Position numbers and translations under genes: made by a program | Assembly (NCBI RefSeq): GCF_001544795.2 | Contig: NZ_FCOI02000011.1 | Location: 124,001 to 188,000, forward strand | Direction: 5' to 3' | Length of the DNA: 64,000 bases | From: Caballeronia temeraria | GTDB taxonomy: Bacteria > Pseudomonadota > Gammaproteobacteria > Burkholderiales > Burkholderiaceae | Shown here: positions 1-9,062 of the stretch, one piece after another | Position numbering within the stretch: position 1 is the first letter of the stretch | Layout of the letters: each line of letters starts with the position of its first letter | The notes under the pieces: model-generated | What the model was told of the DNA's origin: nothing | Database searches by the model: none | The model's input: the letters and a program-made list of their open reading frames with translations, nothing else

Positions 1-200
1 TCGGCCGCATTCGTGCGTTGTCGAGACTGGTGGCGCAGGCTTATTACGATTCGCGCGAGGCGCTCGGCTTCCCGATGCTCGGCAATCCGGTCAAGGGCGA
101 CCGCGATCTCATCAGCGACGAGCAGGAAGCGCAGCGTCCCGCATGGGCGCCGCCGCTGAAGGTGGAAAGCTCGCCCACGGGCAATAACGAACAGGTTTGA
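1..200 (+). CDS. glyQ: Glycine-tRNA ligase alpha subunit, C-terminal fragment
   Basis: This is the 3' end of a gene entering from the left edge; the frame is open from base 3 and stops with TGA at 198-200. The visible 66 residues include the segment [20 protein letters not shown], which matches the C-terminal helix of bacterial class II GlyRS alpha subunits, followed by a short variable tail. GlyQ carries the catalytic core that activates glycine and works as an alpha2beta2 tetramer with GlyS, the next gene, only 17 bases downstream. The identity rests on this short tail plus the glyS neighbour, which together are convincing. Confidence 0.93.
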   Translation, partial: GRIRALSRLVAQAYYDSREALGFPMLGNPVKGDRDLISDEQEAQRPAWAPPLKVESSPTGNNEQV

Positions 201-217
201 CGAGGCTCGACAGAACA

Positions 218-2317
218 ATGACGCAATCCAAACACGCTTCCCTGCTCGTCGAGCTGCTCACCGAAGAACTGCCGCCGAAGGCGCTCGCGCGTCTCGGCAC
301 CGCTTTCGCCGAAGGCATCGTCGAACGTCTCGCCGCGCGCGATCTGATCGACGGCGCGCCTTCGTTCGACAAGTACGCGACGCCGCGCCGCCTCGCCGTG
401 CTCATCCGCAACGTGCGCGATGTCGCGCCGGAAAAGCAGGTGCGCGAAAAAGTGCTGCCGGTAACGGTCGGGCTCGACAAGGAAGGCAATCCCACGCCGC
501 CGCTCGCAAAGAAGCTCGCGGCGCTCGGCTTTCCTGATTTCCCCATCGCCGAACTCGAACGCGCGCAGGACGGCAAGGCCGAAGCGTTCTTCCTGCGCTA
601 TGCCGCGCCCGGCGCAACGCTCGCCGACGGCCTGCAGGCCGCGCTCGACGAAACCCTCGGCAAGCTGCCGATTCCGAAGGTCATGACGTATCAGCGTCCG
701 GACGGCACCAGCGTGCAGTTCGTGCGTCCGGTGCAGCGCCTCGTCGCGATGCACGGCCGCAACGTCGTGCCGGTCAGCGCGCTCGGCATCGATTCGGGCG
801 ATACGACCATCGGGCATCGCTTCATGTCGCACGGTTTCGTCGCGATCGCGAATGCCGACGACTACGCCGACACGCTGCGCCACAAAGGCCACGTCGTCGC
901 GAGCTTCGACGATCGCCGCGAATCCATCCGCACGCAATTGCAGGCCTTCGCGGGTGAAGACCGCGTCGTGATGCCCGAAGCGCTGCTCGACGAAGTGAAC
1001 GCGCTCGTCGAATGGCCGGTCGTCTACGAATGCCGCTTCGACGAAGCGTTCCTGCAAGTGCCGCAGGAATGTCTGATCCTGACGATGCAGACGAACCAGA
1101 AATATTTCGCGCTCACGGATCAAAACGGCAAGCTGCGCTCGCGCTTTCTGATCGTCTCGAATATCGATACGAAGACGCCGGGCGAGATCGTCGAAGGCAA
1201 CGAGCGCGTCGTGCGCCCGCGCCTCGCCGACGCGAAGTTCTTCTTCACGCAAGACAAGAAGAAGCGCCTCGAAGATCGCGTGCCGCTGCTCGCGAACGTC
1301 GTCTATCACAACAAGCTCGGCTCGGCCTTGCAGCGCGTCGAGCGCCTCGAAGCGCTCGCGGGCGAGATCGCGCCGATGGTCGGCGTCGATCCCACGCTGA
1401 CCCGCCGCGCCGCGCGTCTCGCCAAGGCGGACCTGCTGACCGACATGGTCGGCGAATTCCCCGAGCTGCAAGGCACGATGGGCACGTACTACGCGCGTCA
1501 CGACGGCGAGCCGGAAGAAGTCGCGCTCGCGTGCTCGGAGCACTATCAGCCGCGCTTTTCGGGCGATGACACGCCGTCGACGGGCGTCGGCGCGGCGGTC
1601 GCGCTCGCTGACAAGCTGGAAACGATCGTCGGCATCTGGGGCATCGGCCTTGCGCCGACGGGCGAAAAAGATCCGTTCGCGCTGCGCCGTCACGCGCTGG
1701 GCGTGCTGCGCATCCTGCTCGAAAAGAAGCTGCCGGTCGATCTGCGCGATCTCGTCGGCGCGGCGCAGCGTCAGTTCGCGGGCATGCCGCAAGTCGCGGA
1801 TTCGACCGAAGCGGTCTACGCGTTTTTCCTCGATCGCCTGCGCGGTCTGTTGCGCGAGCGCGGCTTCGAAGCGAATGACATCGAAGCGGTGCTGAGCCTG
1901 AACCCGACGCGCCTCGACGACATCGTCGCGCGCCTCGATGCCGTGCGCGAGTTCGCGGCGCTGCCGGAAGCCGCGGCGCTCGCGGCGGCCAACAAGCGCA
2001 TCTCGAACATTCTGAAGAAGTCGGAGCAAGGCGCGCCGTCGACGGTGAACAAGGCACTGCTCGTCGAAACGGCGGAGAAGAACCTGTACGCGCAGATCGA
2101 GCACGTGACGCCGCGCGTGCAGAGCCAGCTCGCCGCGCGCAACTATACGGAAGCGCTTTCGGCGCTCGCCGCGTTGCGCGATTCCGTCGATACCTTCTTC
2201 AACGACGTCATGGTGAATGCGGAAGATGCCGCGCTGCGAAACAATCGTCTCGCGTTGCTCGGCGCACTGCATCAGCAGATGAACTGCGTCGCCGACATTT
2301 CCAAGCTCGCCGCCTGA
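218..2317 (+). CDS. glyS: Glycine-tRNA ligase beta subunit
   Basis: A 699-residue protein, the usual length for GlyS. It forms the alpha2beta2 glycyl-tRNA synthetase with GlyQ and supplies tRNA recognition through its HD-like and C-terminal DALR-type anticodon-binding regions (roughly residues 580-690). The N-terminus [15 protein letters not shown] is the family signature. I chose the ATG at 218 because the [12 protein letters not shown] start fits the family; an in-frame TTG at 197 overlaps the glyQ stop and is unlikely. It is the second gene of glyQS and is followed after 7 bases by gmhB, suggesting one transcript through gmhB and plsC. Confidence 0.97.
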   Translation: MTQSKHASLLVELLTEELPPKALARLGTAFAEGIVERLAARDLIDGAPSFDKYATPRRLAVLIRNVRDVAPEKQVREKVLPVTVGLDKEGNPTPPLAKKLAALGFPDFPIAELERAQDGKAEAFFLRYAAPGATLADGLQAALDETLGKLPIPKVMTYQRPDGTSVQFVRPVQRLVAMHGRNVVPVSALGIDSGDTTIGHRFMSHGFVAIANADDYADTLRHKGHVVASFDDRRESIRTQLQAFAGEDRVVMPEALLDEVNALVEWPVVYECRFDEAFLQVPQECLILTMQTNQKYFALTDQNGKLRSRFLIVSNIDTKTPGEIVEGNERVVRPRLADAKFFFTQDKKKRLEDRVPLLANVVYHNKLGSALQRVERLEALAGEIAPMVGVDPTLTRRAARLAKADLLTDMVGEFPELQGTMGTYYARHDGEPEEVALACSEHYQPRFSGDDTPSTGVGAAVALADKLETIVGIWGIGLAPTGEKDPFALRRHALGVLRILLEKKLPVDLRDLVGAAQRQFAGMPQVADSTEAVYAFFLDRLRGLLRERGFEANDIEAVLSLNPTRLDDIVARLDAVREFAALPEAAALAAANKRISNILKKSEQGAPSTVNKALLVETAEKNLYAQIEHVTPRVQSQLAARNYTEALSALAALRDSVDTFFNDVMVNAEDAALRNNRLALLGALHQQMNCVADISKLAA

Positions 2318-2324
2318 CGCCGCC

Positions 2325-2897
2325 ATGGTCATGAACCGGAAACTCGTCATCCTCGATCGCGACGGCGTGATCAACGTCGATTCCGATGCGTTCATCAAGT
2401 CGCCGGACGAATGGGTCGCCATTCCCGGCAGTCTCGAAGCCATCGCGCGGCTGAATCAGTCGGGCTATCGCGTGGCGATCGCATCGAATCAGTCGGGCAT
2501 CGGGCGCGGTCTCTTCGACATGGCCGCGCTCAACGCGATGCATCAGAAGATGAATCGCGCGGTCGCGGCCGTGGGCGGGCGTATCGACGCGGTGTTCTTC
2601 TGCCCGCACACGGCGGAAGATCAGTGCGATTGCCGAAAGCCCAGGCCGGGCATGTTGCAGCAGATCATCGAGCGCTTCGAGATCGATCCCGAGGACACGC
2701 CCGTCGTCGGCGACTCGCTGCGCGATCTGCAGGCGGGCGCGGCGCTCGGCTTTCCCGTGCATCTCGTGCTCACCGGCAAAGGCGAAAAGACGCTCAAGGA
2801 AGGCCAGTTGCCCGAAGGCACCATCGTTCACAAGGACTTGCGCGCGTTTGCGCTCGACTTCCTCGCGCGCCATCAGGACCGCTCCGCAGCCCAGTAA
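2325..2897 (+). CDS. gmhB: D-glycero-beta-D-manno-heptose-1,7-bisphosphate 7-phosphatase
   Basis: A 190-residue HAD-superfamily phosphatase. The nucleophile motif DRDGVIN lies at residues 11-17 (Asp11 and Asp13), the second motif ASNQSG at 53-58, and the VGDSLRDLQAG loop carries the last acidic pair. Cys93, His95, Cys101 and Cys103 form the zinc-binding loop typical of GmhB, separating it from histidinol-phosphatase relatives. It removes the C7 phosphate from heptose bisphosphate on the way to ADP-heptose for the lipopolysaccharide inner core, in the cytoplasm. An alternative ATG two codons in (2331) is possible. It sits between glyS and an acyltransferase with very short gaps, an arrangement I regard as usual in Burkholderiaceae. 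Confidence 0.95.
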   Translation: MVMNRKLVILDRDGVINVDSDAFIKSPDEWVAIPGSLEAIARLNQSGYRVAIASNQSGIGRGLFDMAALNAMHQKMNRAVAAVGGRIDAVFFCPHTAEDQCDCRKPRPGMLQQIIERFEIDPEDTPVVGDSLRDLQAGAALGFPVHLVLTGKGEKTLKEGQLPEGTIVHKDLRAFALDFLARHQDRSAAQ

Positions 2898-2909
2898 CAC
2901 CGACACTCC

Positions 2910-3683
2910 ATGCGCTTCATCCGTTCGTTGCTGTTGATGCTTTACTTCATCGTGTACACGGTGCCGTACGCGATCGCCTGCTTCATTGCGTTTCCGTTCA
3001 TGCGCGCCGACAAGCGTTACTGGATGGCCGCCGGCTGGTGCAAGTCGACGATTGTCGTGCTGCGGCATCTGATCGGCATTCGCTACAGGATCGAAGGCAT
3101 GGAGAACCTGCCGAATGGTCCGGCCGTGCTGCTGTCGAAGCATCAGTCCGCATGGGAGACGCTCGCGTTTCCCGCGCTGATGCCGCGGCCGCTCTGCTAC
3201 GTGTTCAAGCGCGAGCTACTGTACGTGCCGTTCTTCGGCTGGGCGCTCGGACTCCTGAAGATGGTGCACATCGACCGCAAGCAGGGCCGCGACGCGTTCG
3301 TATCGGTCACGCGCCAGGGCCGCGCGCGCATGGACGAAGGCGCGTGGGTCATCATGTTTCCCGAAGGCACGCGCACGCGCGTCGGCAGCCAGGGCAAGTA
3401 CAAGACGGGCGGCGCGCGCTTCGCCGTGGCCACCGGCGCGCCGGTCGTGCCGATCGCGCACAACGCCGGCCATGTCTGGCCGCGCAATTCCTTCATCAAA
3501 TATCCGGGTATAGTCACGGTGTCGGTTGGCAAGCCTATCGATACCGCCGGCCTGACTCCGGAGGAAGTGAACGCGCGCGTCGAAAGCTGGATCGAAACGG
3601 AAATGCGCCGTATCGATCCGCACGCGTACGCCGCGCCGGATGCGCAGGCGCATCAAGCCGGCGCCGCGGGCGCGGGCCGCTGA
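2910..3683 (+). CDS. plsC: 1-acyl-sn-glycerol-3-phosphate acyltransferase (PlsC family)
   Basis: A 257-residue inner-membrane acyltransferase that would convert lysophosphatidate to phosphatidate. An N-terminal hydrophobic segment (about residues 4-30, LLLMLYFIVYTVPYAIACF) anchors it. The catalytic block appears as KHQSAWET, an H-x4-E variant of the canonical H-x4-D box seen in one PlsC subgroup, and the substrate-binding block as FPEGTRTR. It follows gmhB by 12 bases. The C-terminal tail after about residue 235 is Ala/Pro rich and low complexity. A role in acylating another glycerolipid or an ornithine lipid cannot be excluded from sequence alone. Confidence 0.9.
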   Translation: MRFIRSLLLMLYFIVYTVPYAIACFIAFPFMRADKRYWMAAGWCKSTIVVLRHLIGIRYRIEGMENLPNGPAVLLSKHQSAWETLAFPALMPRPLCYVFKRELLYVPFFGWALGLLKMVHIDRKQGRDAFVSVTRQGRARMDEGAWVIMFPEGTRTRVGSQGKYKTGGARFAVATGAPVVPIAHNAGHVWPRNSFIKYPGIVTVSVGKPIDTAGLTPEEVNARVESWIETEMRRIDPHAYAAPDAQAHQAGAAGAGR

Positions 3684-3765
3684 CGCGGCCGCGTTCGAAT
3701 CGAGCCGAGGCGTGCCCTACTCTTTCTTCTCGTCATTCCTGCGCCGTGAGCGCAAAGCGGAGCCG

Positions 3766-4683
3766 ATGCAGAAAGCCCCATCGCGACAGCGCCCCGCCGT
3801 CGCGCTCGATACCCTGCAACTCGATCTGCCGTTCGAACATGCGTCGGCATACTCCGGCGCGCCTCCCGCGAACGGACCGGCTCCGCTGCGCGTCGACGTA
3901 CCCAGCACCGATCCCGTTCCCGTCTTCACACCCGCCGCGCCCGCGGCGCCGCTGCCCGATGGCGTGCGCCTGCGCCGCATCGTGCTCAAGGCGGGCGCGC
4001 TCGAATATCGGTTGCGGCGTTCGTCGCGGCGCACGATCGGTTTTTGCATCGACGGAACCGGGCTTGCGATCACCGCGCCGCGCTGGGTGACGATCGCCGA
4101 TATCGAAAGCGCCATTCTCGACAAGCAGAGCTGGATCGTCAGGAAGCTGACCGAATGGCAGACGCGCGTCGAGCAGCGCGCGCTGCCGCGCATCGAATGG
4201 AAGGACGGCGCGCAGTTTCCGTTTCTCGGCAAGACGATCAGCGTGTCGCTCACGGCGGCGAGCGCGCTGTCGTTCGACGACCGAACCAGCGTGCTCACGC
4301 TGCCGCTGCCCGCGCTCGCGGACGCGCAGCAGATCAAGGATCGCGTGCAAGGCTGGCTGCAAAGCGAAGCGAAGCGCATCTTCGGCGAACGGCTCGCGGT
4401 GTATGCGGCGAAGCTCGGCGTCGAGTATCGCGCGTATGCGCTGTCGTCGGCGGCGACGCGCTGGGGCAGTTGTTCCAGCGACGGCAAGATTCGCCTGAAC
4501 TGGCGGCTCATCCATTTTCCGATGTCGATCATCGATTACGTCGTCGCGCACGAGCTCGCGCATCTGCGTGAAATGAACCACAGTCCGCGCTTCTGGCAGA
4601 CGGTCGAGTCGATCTTTCCCGAGTTCCGCGAGGCGCGGCATACGCTCAAGCATCATCCGCCGGACCTGCTGCCGGCGCTGTGA
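3766..4683 (+). CDS. SprT/YgjP-like zinc metallopeptidase (DUF45)
   Basis: A 305-residue protein with an unstructured Pro/Ala-rich N-terminal third and a C-terminal metallopeptidase domain of the YgjP/WLM type. The zinc site is His262-Glu263-x-x-His266 with a third ligand at His272 in the sequence HELAHLREMNHSPRFW. The motif TRWGSCSS, about 30 residues earlier, is the other family hallmark. I start it at ATG 3766 (MQKAPSRQ); the frame is open further upstream to 3640, which would overlap plsC by 44 bases and add a low-complexity extension. Its physiological substrate is unknown. A GC-rich hairpin (4683-4715) follows the stop but lacks a T run. Confidence 0.87.
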   Translation: MQKAPSRQRPAVALDTLQLDLPFEHASAYSGAPPANGPAPLRVDVPSTDPVPVFTPAAPAAPLPDGVRLRRIVLKAGALEYRLRRSSRRTIGFCIDGTGLAITAPRWVTIADIESAILDKQSWIVRKLTEWQTRVEQRALPRIEWKDGAQFPFLGKTISVSLTAASALSFDDRTSVLTLPLPALADAQQIKDRVQGWLQSEAKRIFGERLAVYAAKLGVEYRAYALSSAATRWGSCSSDGKIRLNWRLIHFPMSIIDYVVAHELAHLREMNHSPRFWQTVESIFPEFREARHTLKHHPPDLLPAL

Positions 4684-4761
4684 CCGTCGTCAGCGCGCAA
4701 AAAGCGCCGACGGTACAATTTGCTCCTGTCCCCTCGCAAACACACATACAGGAACCCCACC

Positions 4762-5148
4762 ATGCGACTCCTCCACACGATGCTGCGCGTCGGCGACCTG
4801 CAGCGGTCCATCGATTTCTACACGCGCATTCTCGGCATGCACGTGCTGCGCCAGAGTGAAAACACCGAGTACAAGTACACGCTCGCGTTCGTCGGCTACG
4901 GCCCGGAAAGCGAGAACAGCGTGCTCGAACTCACCTACAACTGGGGCACCGACAAGTACGATCTCGGCACGGCCTACGGTCATATCGCGCTCGAAGTCGA
5001 GGACGCCGCCGACGCGTGCGAGCGCATCCGTCAGGCGGGCGGCAAGGTCACGCGCGAAGCCGGTCCCGTCAAGGGCGGCACAACGGTGATCGCGTTCGTC
5101 GAAGATCCGGACGGCTACAAGGTCGAGCTGATCGAAAAGCATTCCTGA
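4762..5148 (+). CDS. gloA: Lactoylglutathione lyase (glyoxalase I)
   Basis: A 128-residue glyoxalase I that isomerises the methylglyoxal-glutathione hemithioacetal to S-lactoylglutathione. All four metal ligands are at the E. coli positions: His5, Glu56, His74 and Glu122, in [21 protein letters not shown] and KVELIEK. The ATG at 4762 is preceded by AGGAA at good spacing; the upstream in-frame TTG at 4720 has no such site. A TACAAT hexamer at 4714-4719 is a candidate -10, so the gene may have its own promoter. The length and lack of an insert indicate the short, probably nickel-dependent bacterial class. Confidence 0.97.
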   Translation: MRLLHTMLRVGDLQRSIDFYTRILGMHVLRQSENTEYKYTLAFVGYGPESENSVLELTYNWGTDKYDLGTAYGHIALEVEDAADACERIRQAGGKVTREAGPVKGGTTVIAFVEDPDGYKVELIEKHS

Positions 5149-5294
5149 TTCACGGCTGACTCACGCTCCAATCCGCGCGCCGCGCGCTCGTCGCGGCGCG
5201 CAATCTCCACGGGCCCGTCCCGACCTTTCACTCCTCGCAGCGGTTCGCTGGCACAATCGACGCTCCAAATCAGTGCGCGCGTAACCGACCGCCG

Positions 5295-6224
5295 ATGAGC
5301 ACACCGTCCCTCGCCCTGCGCCGCGCCCCCGACGCCACCGCCATCATCGTGATGATCGCGCTGTGCGGCGCGTGGGGATTCCAGCAAGTCGCGATCAAGG
5401 AAGCGAACGCATCGATTCCGCCGATGCTGCAAGCCGGCATCCGCTCGCTGATCGCGACCTTGCTCGTCTGGATCTGGACGCGCACGCGCGGCGTGCCGCT
5501 CTTTCAGCGCGACGACACCTTGCCCGCCGGATTGCTCGCGGGCCTGCTGTTCGGCGGCGAATTCGTCTGCATCTTCTTCGGCCTGAGTCTCACCACCGCG
5601 ACGCGCATGGCCGTGTTTCTCTACACCGCGCCCTGCTTCACCGCGCTCGGGCTGCACTGGTTCGTCGCGGGCGAGCGCCTTTCGCGCACGCAATGGAGCG
5701 GCATCGCGCTGGCGTTTTGCGGCATCGCGCTCGCATTCGCCGATGGCTTCCTGCACGGCAATCCGCACAGCGCATCGACGTGGCAAGGCATCGCGGGCGA
5801 CGCGCTCGGCATCATGGCCGGCATCTTCTGGGCCGCGACGACGGTCGTCGTGCGCGCATCCGCGCTCTCGCATGCGAGCGCGAGCAAGACGCTGTTCTAT
5901 CAGCTGGCGGTGTCGGCGGTGCTGCTGCTCGTGCTGGCGGCGGGCATCGGACAGACGCACGTCGAAGCCGTGTCGCCGATCGCGATCGCGAGCCTCGCGT
6001 ATCAGGCGATCGTCGTCGCGTTCATCAGCTATCTGACATGGTTCTGGCTGCTCACGCGCTATATGGCGTCGCGGCTGTCGGTGTTCTCGTTTCTCACGCC
6101 GATCTTCGGCGTCACCTTCGGCGTGCTCTTGCTCGGCGAGCATTTCACCGCGCGCTTCATGGTCGCTGCCGCGATGGTGCTCGCGGGCATCGCGCTGGTG
6201 AACCGTCCGCCGCGTCAGCGCTAG
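5295..6224 (+). CDS. EamA/DMT-family transporter
   Basis: A 309-residue integral membrane protein with about ten hydrophobic segments in two repeats of five, the EamA (DMT superfamily) layout. It opens with ALCGAWGFQQVAIKEAN, the typical first repeat start, and ends with the second repeat signature SVFSFLTPIFGVTFGVLLLGEHFT near residues 260-285. Members export amino acids, metabolites or drugs; the substrate cannot be read from sequence. It is a single gene between gloA and a convergent DedA-type gene, and its TAG stop at 6222-6224 directly abuts the opposing stop with no intergenic base. Confidence 0.9.
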   Translation: MSTPSLALRRAPDATAIIVMIALCGAWGFQQVAIKEANASIPPMLQAGIRSLIATLLVWIWTRTRGVPLFQRDDTLPAGLLAGLLFGGEFVCIFFGLSLTTATRMAVFLYTAPCFTALGLHWFVAGERLSRTQWSGIALAFCGIALAFADGFLHGNPHSASTWQGIAGDALGIMAGIFWAATTVVVRASALSHASASKTLFYQLAVSAVLLLVLAAGIGQTHVEAVSPIAIASLAYQAIVVAFISYLTWFWLLTRYMASRLSVFSFLTPIFGVTFGVLLLGEHFTARFMVAAAMVLAGIALVNRPPRQR

Positions 6225-7238
6225 TCATTCCGGCGCGGTCGCGCGGATCGTCACCATGTCGTGATCGATGTCGTCGTGATCGACCGGCGCGCGCAGATGC
6301 TCCGCCGGAATCGGCTCGACCGGATAGCCGTGCTTTTCCCACGCGTCCAGCCCGCCCTTGAGCGGCCGCACGTGCCTGAAACCCTTCGCCCGCAACTGCC
6401 GCGCGATGGTCTTCGCCGTCGCCTCGTTCGGGCACACGCAATACACGACGACCTCGTGCTCCGCATACAACTGATCGATGCGATCCGGCGAATCGAGATC
6501 CAGCGCGATCGCGCCCGAGATGCGGTACGGCTCGCGACGGCGAATGTCCGCCGGGCGCGCGTCGTAGATCACGGGCGGCGTTTCGGAATGCATCATCGTG
6601 TCGAGCTGATCGGGCGTGATGTGATACTTCGCGAGCCACTGGCGAAACTGCTCGCGCCGGATCCATCGATACAGCAGGAAGCCGAGCGCGATCATCACTA
6701 GAATGTCGATCAGCGTGGTGCCGTTGGCGCGCACGAGCACGACAATCCGTCCGATCTGTTCCTCCAGCGCCGCGCCGCCGAGCATCCAGAAGCTCGCCCA
6801 CGCCGTCGCGCCGATGAGATCCCACAGCACGAAGACGCGCACCTCGATCTGCGTGGTGCCGAGCAGCGGCGGCGACACGAGCCCGAGCCCCGGCACGAAC
6901 TTCGACAGCGCGAGCAGCGGCACGCCGAAGCGTTCGAACCAGCGGCGCGCGGTGCGCAGCGTGGTATCGATCGACAGCGAGAAGCGCACGAGCGAATTGA
7001 GAAAGCTGCGGCCATAGAGACGGCCCGCGGTGAACCACAGGGAATCGGCGATGAGCACGGCGAGCACCGCAGCCAGGAGCATGTGCCAGAACGGCACGTT
7101 GCCCGCGGCGACGAGCGTGCCGGCGAGAATGAGCATCGGCGCGGCGGGGACCGGCACGCCGAGTTGCGTCGCGAGGACGCTGACGAAGACGGCCCACGCG
7201 CCCCATGACGACGCAAGCGCAGTCGGGACGTGCGGCAT
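6225..7238 (-). CDS. DedA-family membrane protein fused to a rhodanese domain
   Basis: A 337-residue fusion. Residues about 1-200 form a DedA/SNARE-associated (VTT) membrane domain, with VPAAPMLILAGTLVAAGN and the conserved FVPG stretch (SKFVPGLGLVSPPLLG). Residues about 225-320 form a rhodanese domain with the active loop YCVCPNEATA, whose first Cys is the expected persulfide-carrying residue, and the end signature LKGGLDAWEKHGYP. I start it at the ATG at 7238, preceded by AGAGG; the frame runs further upstream. DedA proteins act in lipid-carrier or lipid flipping and envelope homeostasis; rhodanese domains move sulfane sulfur. It is divergent from a persulfide-dioxygenase-like gene 152 bases away, which supports a sulfur link. 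Confidence 0.9.
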   Translation of the reverse strand: MPHVPTALASSWGAWAVFVSVLATQLGVPVPAAPMLILAGTLVAAGNVPFWHMLLAAVLAVLIADSLWFTAGRLYGRSFLNSLVRFSLSIDTTLRTARRWFERFGVPLLALSKFVPGLGLVSPPLLGTTQIEVRVFVLWDLIGATAWASFWMLGGAALEEQIGRIVVLVRANGTTLIDILVMIALGFLLYRWIRREQFRQWLAKYHITPDQLDTMMHSETPPVIYDARPADIRRREPYRISGAIALDLDSPDRIDQLYAEHEVVVYCVCPNEATAKTIARQLRAKGFRHVRPLKGGLDAWEKHGYPVEPIPAEHLRAPVDHDDIDHDMVTIRATAPE

Positions 7239-7390
7239 TCGAACCTCTTGATGAAGCTTTCGTGGAGGCAGCGGCCGGCGCATCGACGCCCGGCGCAAAG
7301 GGTTACACTGTATCGCGATCCTGACAAACACGCCCAATCCATCCGGGCGACACAAGCACAGGACAGCGTGACGCAACCGGGGGAATCAAC

Positions 7391-8251
7391 GTGCAAGCGA
7401 TCATTCAGCCCTTCTTCGATATCAACACCGGCACGATGACGTATGTCGTCTACGAAGCGCCCGGCGCTGCCGCGGCTATCGTCGATCCGGTGCTCGACTA
7501 CGATCCCAAAGCCGCGCGCACATCGACGAAATCCGCCGATGCGGTCGTCGCGTTCGTGCGGGAACAGCGGCTTTGCGTCGAATGGATTCTGGAGACGCAC
7601 GCGCATGCCGACCATCTTTCGGCGGCGCCGTACCTGAAGCGCACGCTCGGCGGGATGATCGGCATCGGCGAGTCGATCCGCACGGTGCAGGGCGTGTTCA
7701 AGAAAATCTTCGATCTCGAACCGGAGTTTCAGCTCGACGGCTCGCAGTTCGATCATCTCTTCGCCGACGGCGAGCGTTTCAGGATCGGCGATCTCGACGC
7801 CACCGCGCTCTTCGTGCCGGGACATACGCCGGCCGACATGGCGTACCGCGTCGGCGATGCGGTGTTCGTCGGCGACACGCTCTTCATGCCGGATGTAGGC
7901 ACCGCGCGCTGCGATTTTCCCGGCGGCGACGCCCGCGCGATGTATCGCTCGATTCAGCGCCTGCTCGCGCTCGATCCCGACACGCGGCTTTTCGTGTGTC
8001 ACGACTACCCGCCCGAGACGCGCGCGCCGCAATGGCAAGCCACCGTGCGCGAACAGCGTGAGAAGAACATTCACGTCGGCGGCGGCAAGACCGAGGACGA
8101 GTTCGTCGCAATGCGCGAAGCACGCGACGCGACGCTCGGCATGCCGACGCTGATCCTGCCCGCGATTCAGGTGAACATCCGCGCGGGCCACTTTCCAGAA
8201 GCAGCGAGCAACGGCACGACGTATCTGAAGATTCCGCTGAACGCGTTCTAG
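7391..8251 (+). CDS. MBL-fold metallohydrolase, persulfide dioxygenase (ETHE1/Blh)-like
   Basis: A 286-residue metallo-beta-lactamase-fold protein. The metal motif HAHADHL places His70, His72, Asp74 and His75, followed by VPGHTPADM, VGDTLFMPDVGTARCDF and the VCHDYPP end motif. This set, with the long C-terminal region after about residue 200, matches the ETHE1/Blh branch whose characterised members oxidise glutathione persulfide to sulfite with a mononuclear iron. The start is GTG at 7391, preceded by GGGGGAA. Its neighbour across the divergent promoter encodes a rhodanese domain, the usual partner activity. Its stop TAG shares the palindrome CTAG with the opposing regulator stop at 8248-8251. 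Confidence 0.87.
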   Translation: MQAIIQPFFDINTGTMTYVVYEAPGAAAAIVDPVLDYDPKAARTSTKSADAVVAFVREQRLCVEWILETHAHADHLSAAPYLKRTLGGMIGIGESIRTVQGVFKKIFDLEPEFQLDGSQFDHLFADGERFRIGDLDATALFVPGHTPADMAYRVGDAVFVGDTLFMPDVGTARCDFPGGDARAMYRSIQRLLALDPDTRLFVCHDYPPETRAPQWQATVREQREKNIHVGGGKTEDEFVAMREARDATLGMPTLILPAIQVNIRAGHFPEAASNGTTYLKIPLNAF

Positions 8252-8925
8252 GCTTCGATCCTGCCGCGCGTCACGCCGAGCAGACCGGCCATCGCGCGGC
8301 GCGCACCGGCCGCATCGCGCGCGATGATCGCATCGAAGACCGCCGTATGTTCCGCGAGCGACGCGTTGTAGACATCGGCGCGCTTCGCGTTCAGGCGCAA
8401 CTGGCCTTCGAGCGTGCGCTCGATCAGCGCGCCGAGCGGTATCAGCAATTCGTTGCTGCACGCGGCAAGCACGCCCAAGTGGAAGTCGAGATCGGCGCGC
8501 ACCCATTCATCGACGTTCTGCGCATCCGTCATGGCCCGATGCGCGCGCGTGAGGCGTTCGCGCGTGAGGTCCTCGTGGTTATCGGCGGCAAGCGCGGCGG
8601 CGTACGGCTCGATCATCTCGCGCATTTCCTGGAGCTTGAGCGCGAATTGCAGCGGCGGCGCGACGCGCGAGTACCAGTCGAGCATGTCGGCGTCCAGCAG
8701 ATTCCACGACTCGCGCCGGCGCACGCGCGTGCCGACTTTCGGACGCGATTCGATCAAGCCTTTCGACGTAAGCGTGCGCAATGCCTCACGCAGCACCGTA
8801 CGGCTCACGCCGAAGCGTTCCATCAGTTCCGCCTCGCGCGGCAATGGCGAACCCGGCGCGAAGTCGCCGCGCAAGATCGCCATGCCCAGTTCATGCGTTA
8901 CACGGCCATGCAGATCGCGGTAAAT
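8248..8925 (-). CDS. FadR-type GntR-family transcriptional regulator (probable ATT start)
   Basis: The protein has an N-terminal winged helix (PREAELMERFGVSRTVLREA, then LTSKGLIESRPKVGTRV) and an all-helical FCD ligand domain with the expected metal-binding pattern around residues 100-200. The first ATG in frame is at 8883 (211 aa), but the frame upstream reads IIYRDLHGRVTHELG, which completes helix 1 of the DNA-binding domain. There is no ATG, GTG or TTG above 8883 in frame; a GGGAGA site sits 5 bases before an ATT at 8925-8923, giving 225 residues. It is divergent from dgoD and probably controls it, like DgoR for galactonate. The exact start is the uncertain part. Confidence 0.85.
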   Translation of the reverse strand: MYRDLHGRVTHELGMAILRGDFAPGSPLPREAELMERFGVSRTVLREALRTLTSKGLIESRPKVGTRVRRRESWNLLDADMLDWYSRVAPPLQFALKLQEMREMIEPYAAALAADNHEDLTRERLTRAHRAMTDAQNVDEWVRADLDFHLGVLAACSNELLIPLGALIERTLEGQLRLNAKRADVYNASLAEHTAVFDAIIARDAAGARRAMAGLLGVTRGRIEA

Positions 8926-8995
8926 GATGGTCTCCCAATTTTGAGCGTGATTATCGGGTATTCGACTGATGTTTCGTAAGTCCCAATTTCTGTCG

Positions 8996-9007
8996 AATAG
9001 TACTATT
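8996..9007. promoter_or_regulatory. Candidate operator: perfect palindrome between fadR-type regulator and dgoD
   Basis: AATAGTACTATT is a perfect 12-base palindrome in the divergent promoter region (8926-9062), in a local AT-rich patch. A direct repeat TCCCAATTT occurs at 8933-8941 and 8981-8989 beside it. A short perfect dyad next to a FadR/GntR regulator is the expected place for its operator. Assignment is by position and symmetry only. Confidence 0.45.
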
Positions 9008-9062
9008 AATATGCTCAGTGACGGCTTTTTGCTACCATGTAAAACCCTTCAGGAGACGCTCA

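Noticed and set aside
44-2443. 799-codon open frame antisense to glyS
   Set aside because: High-GC shadow: Arg/Ala-rich low-complexity translation with no domain; glyS on the other strand is certain.
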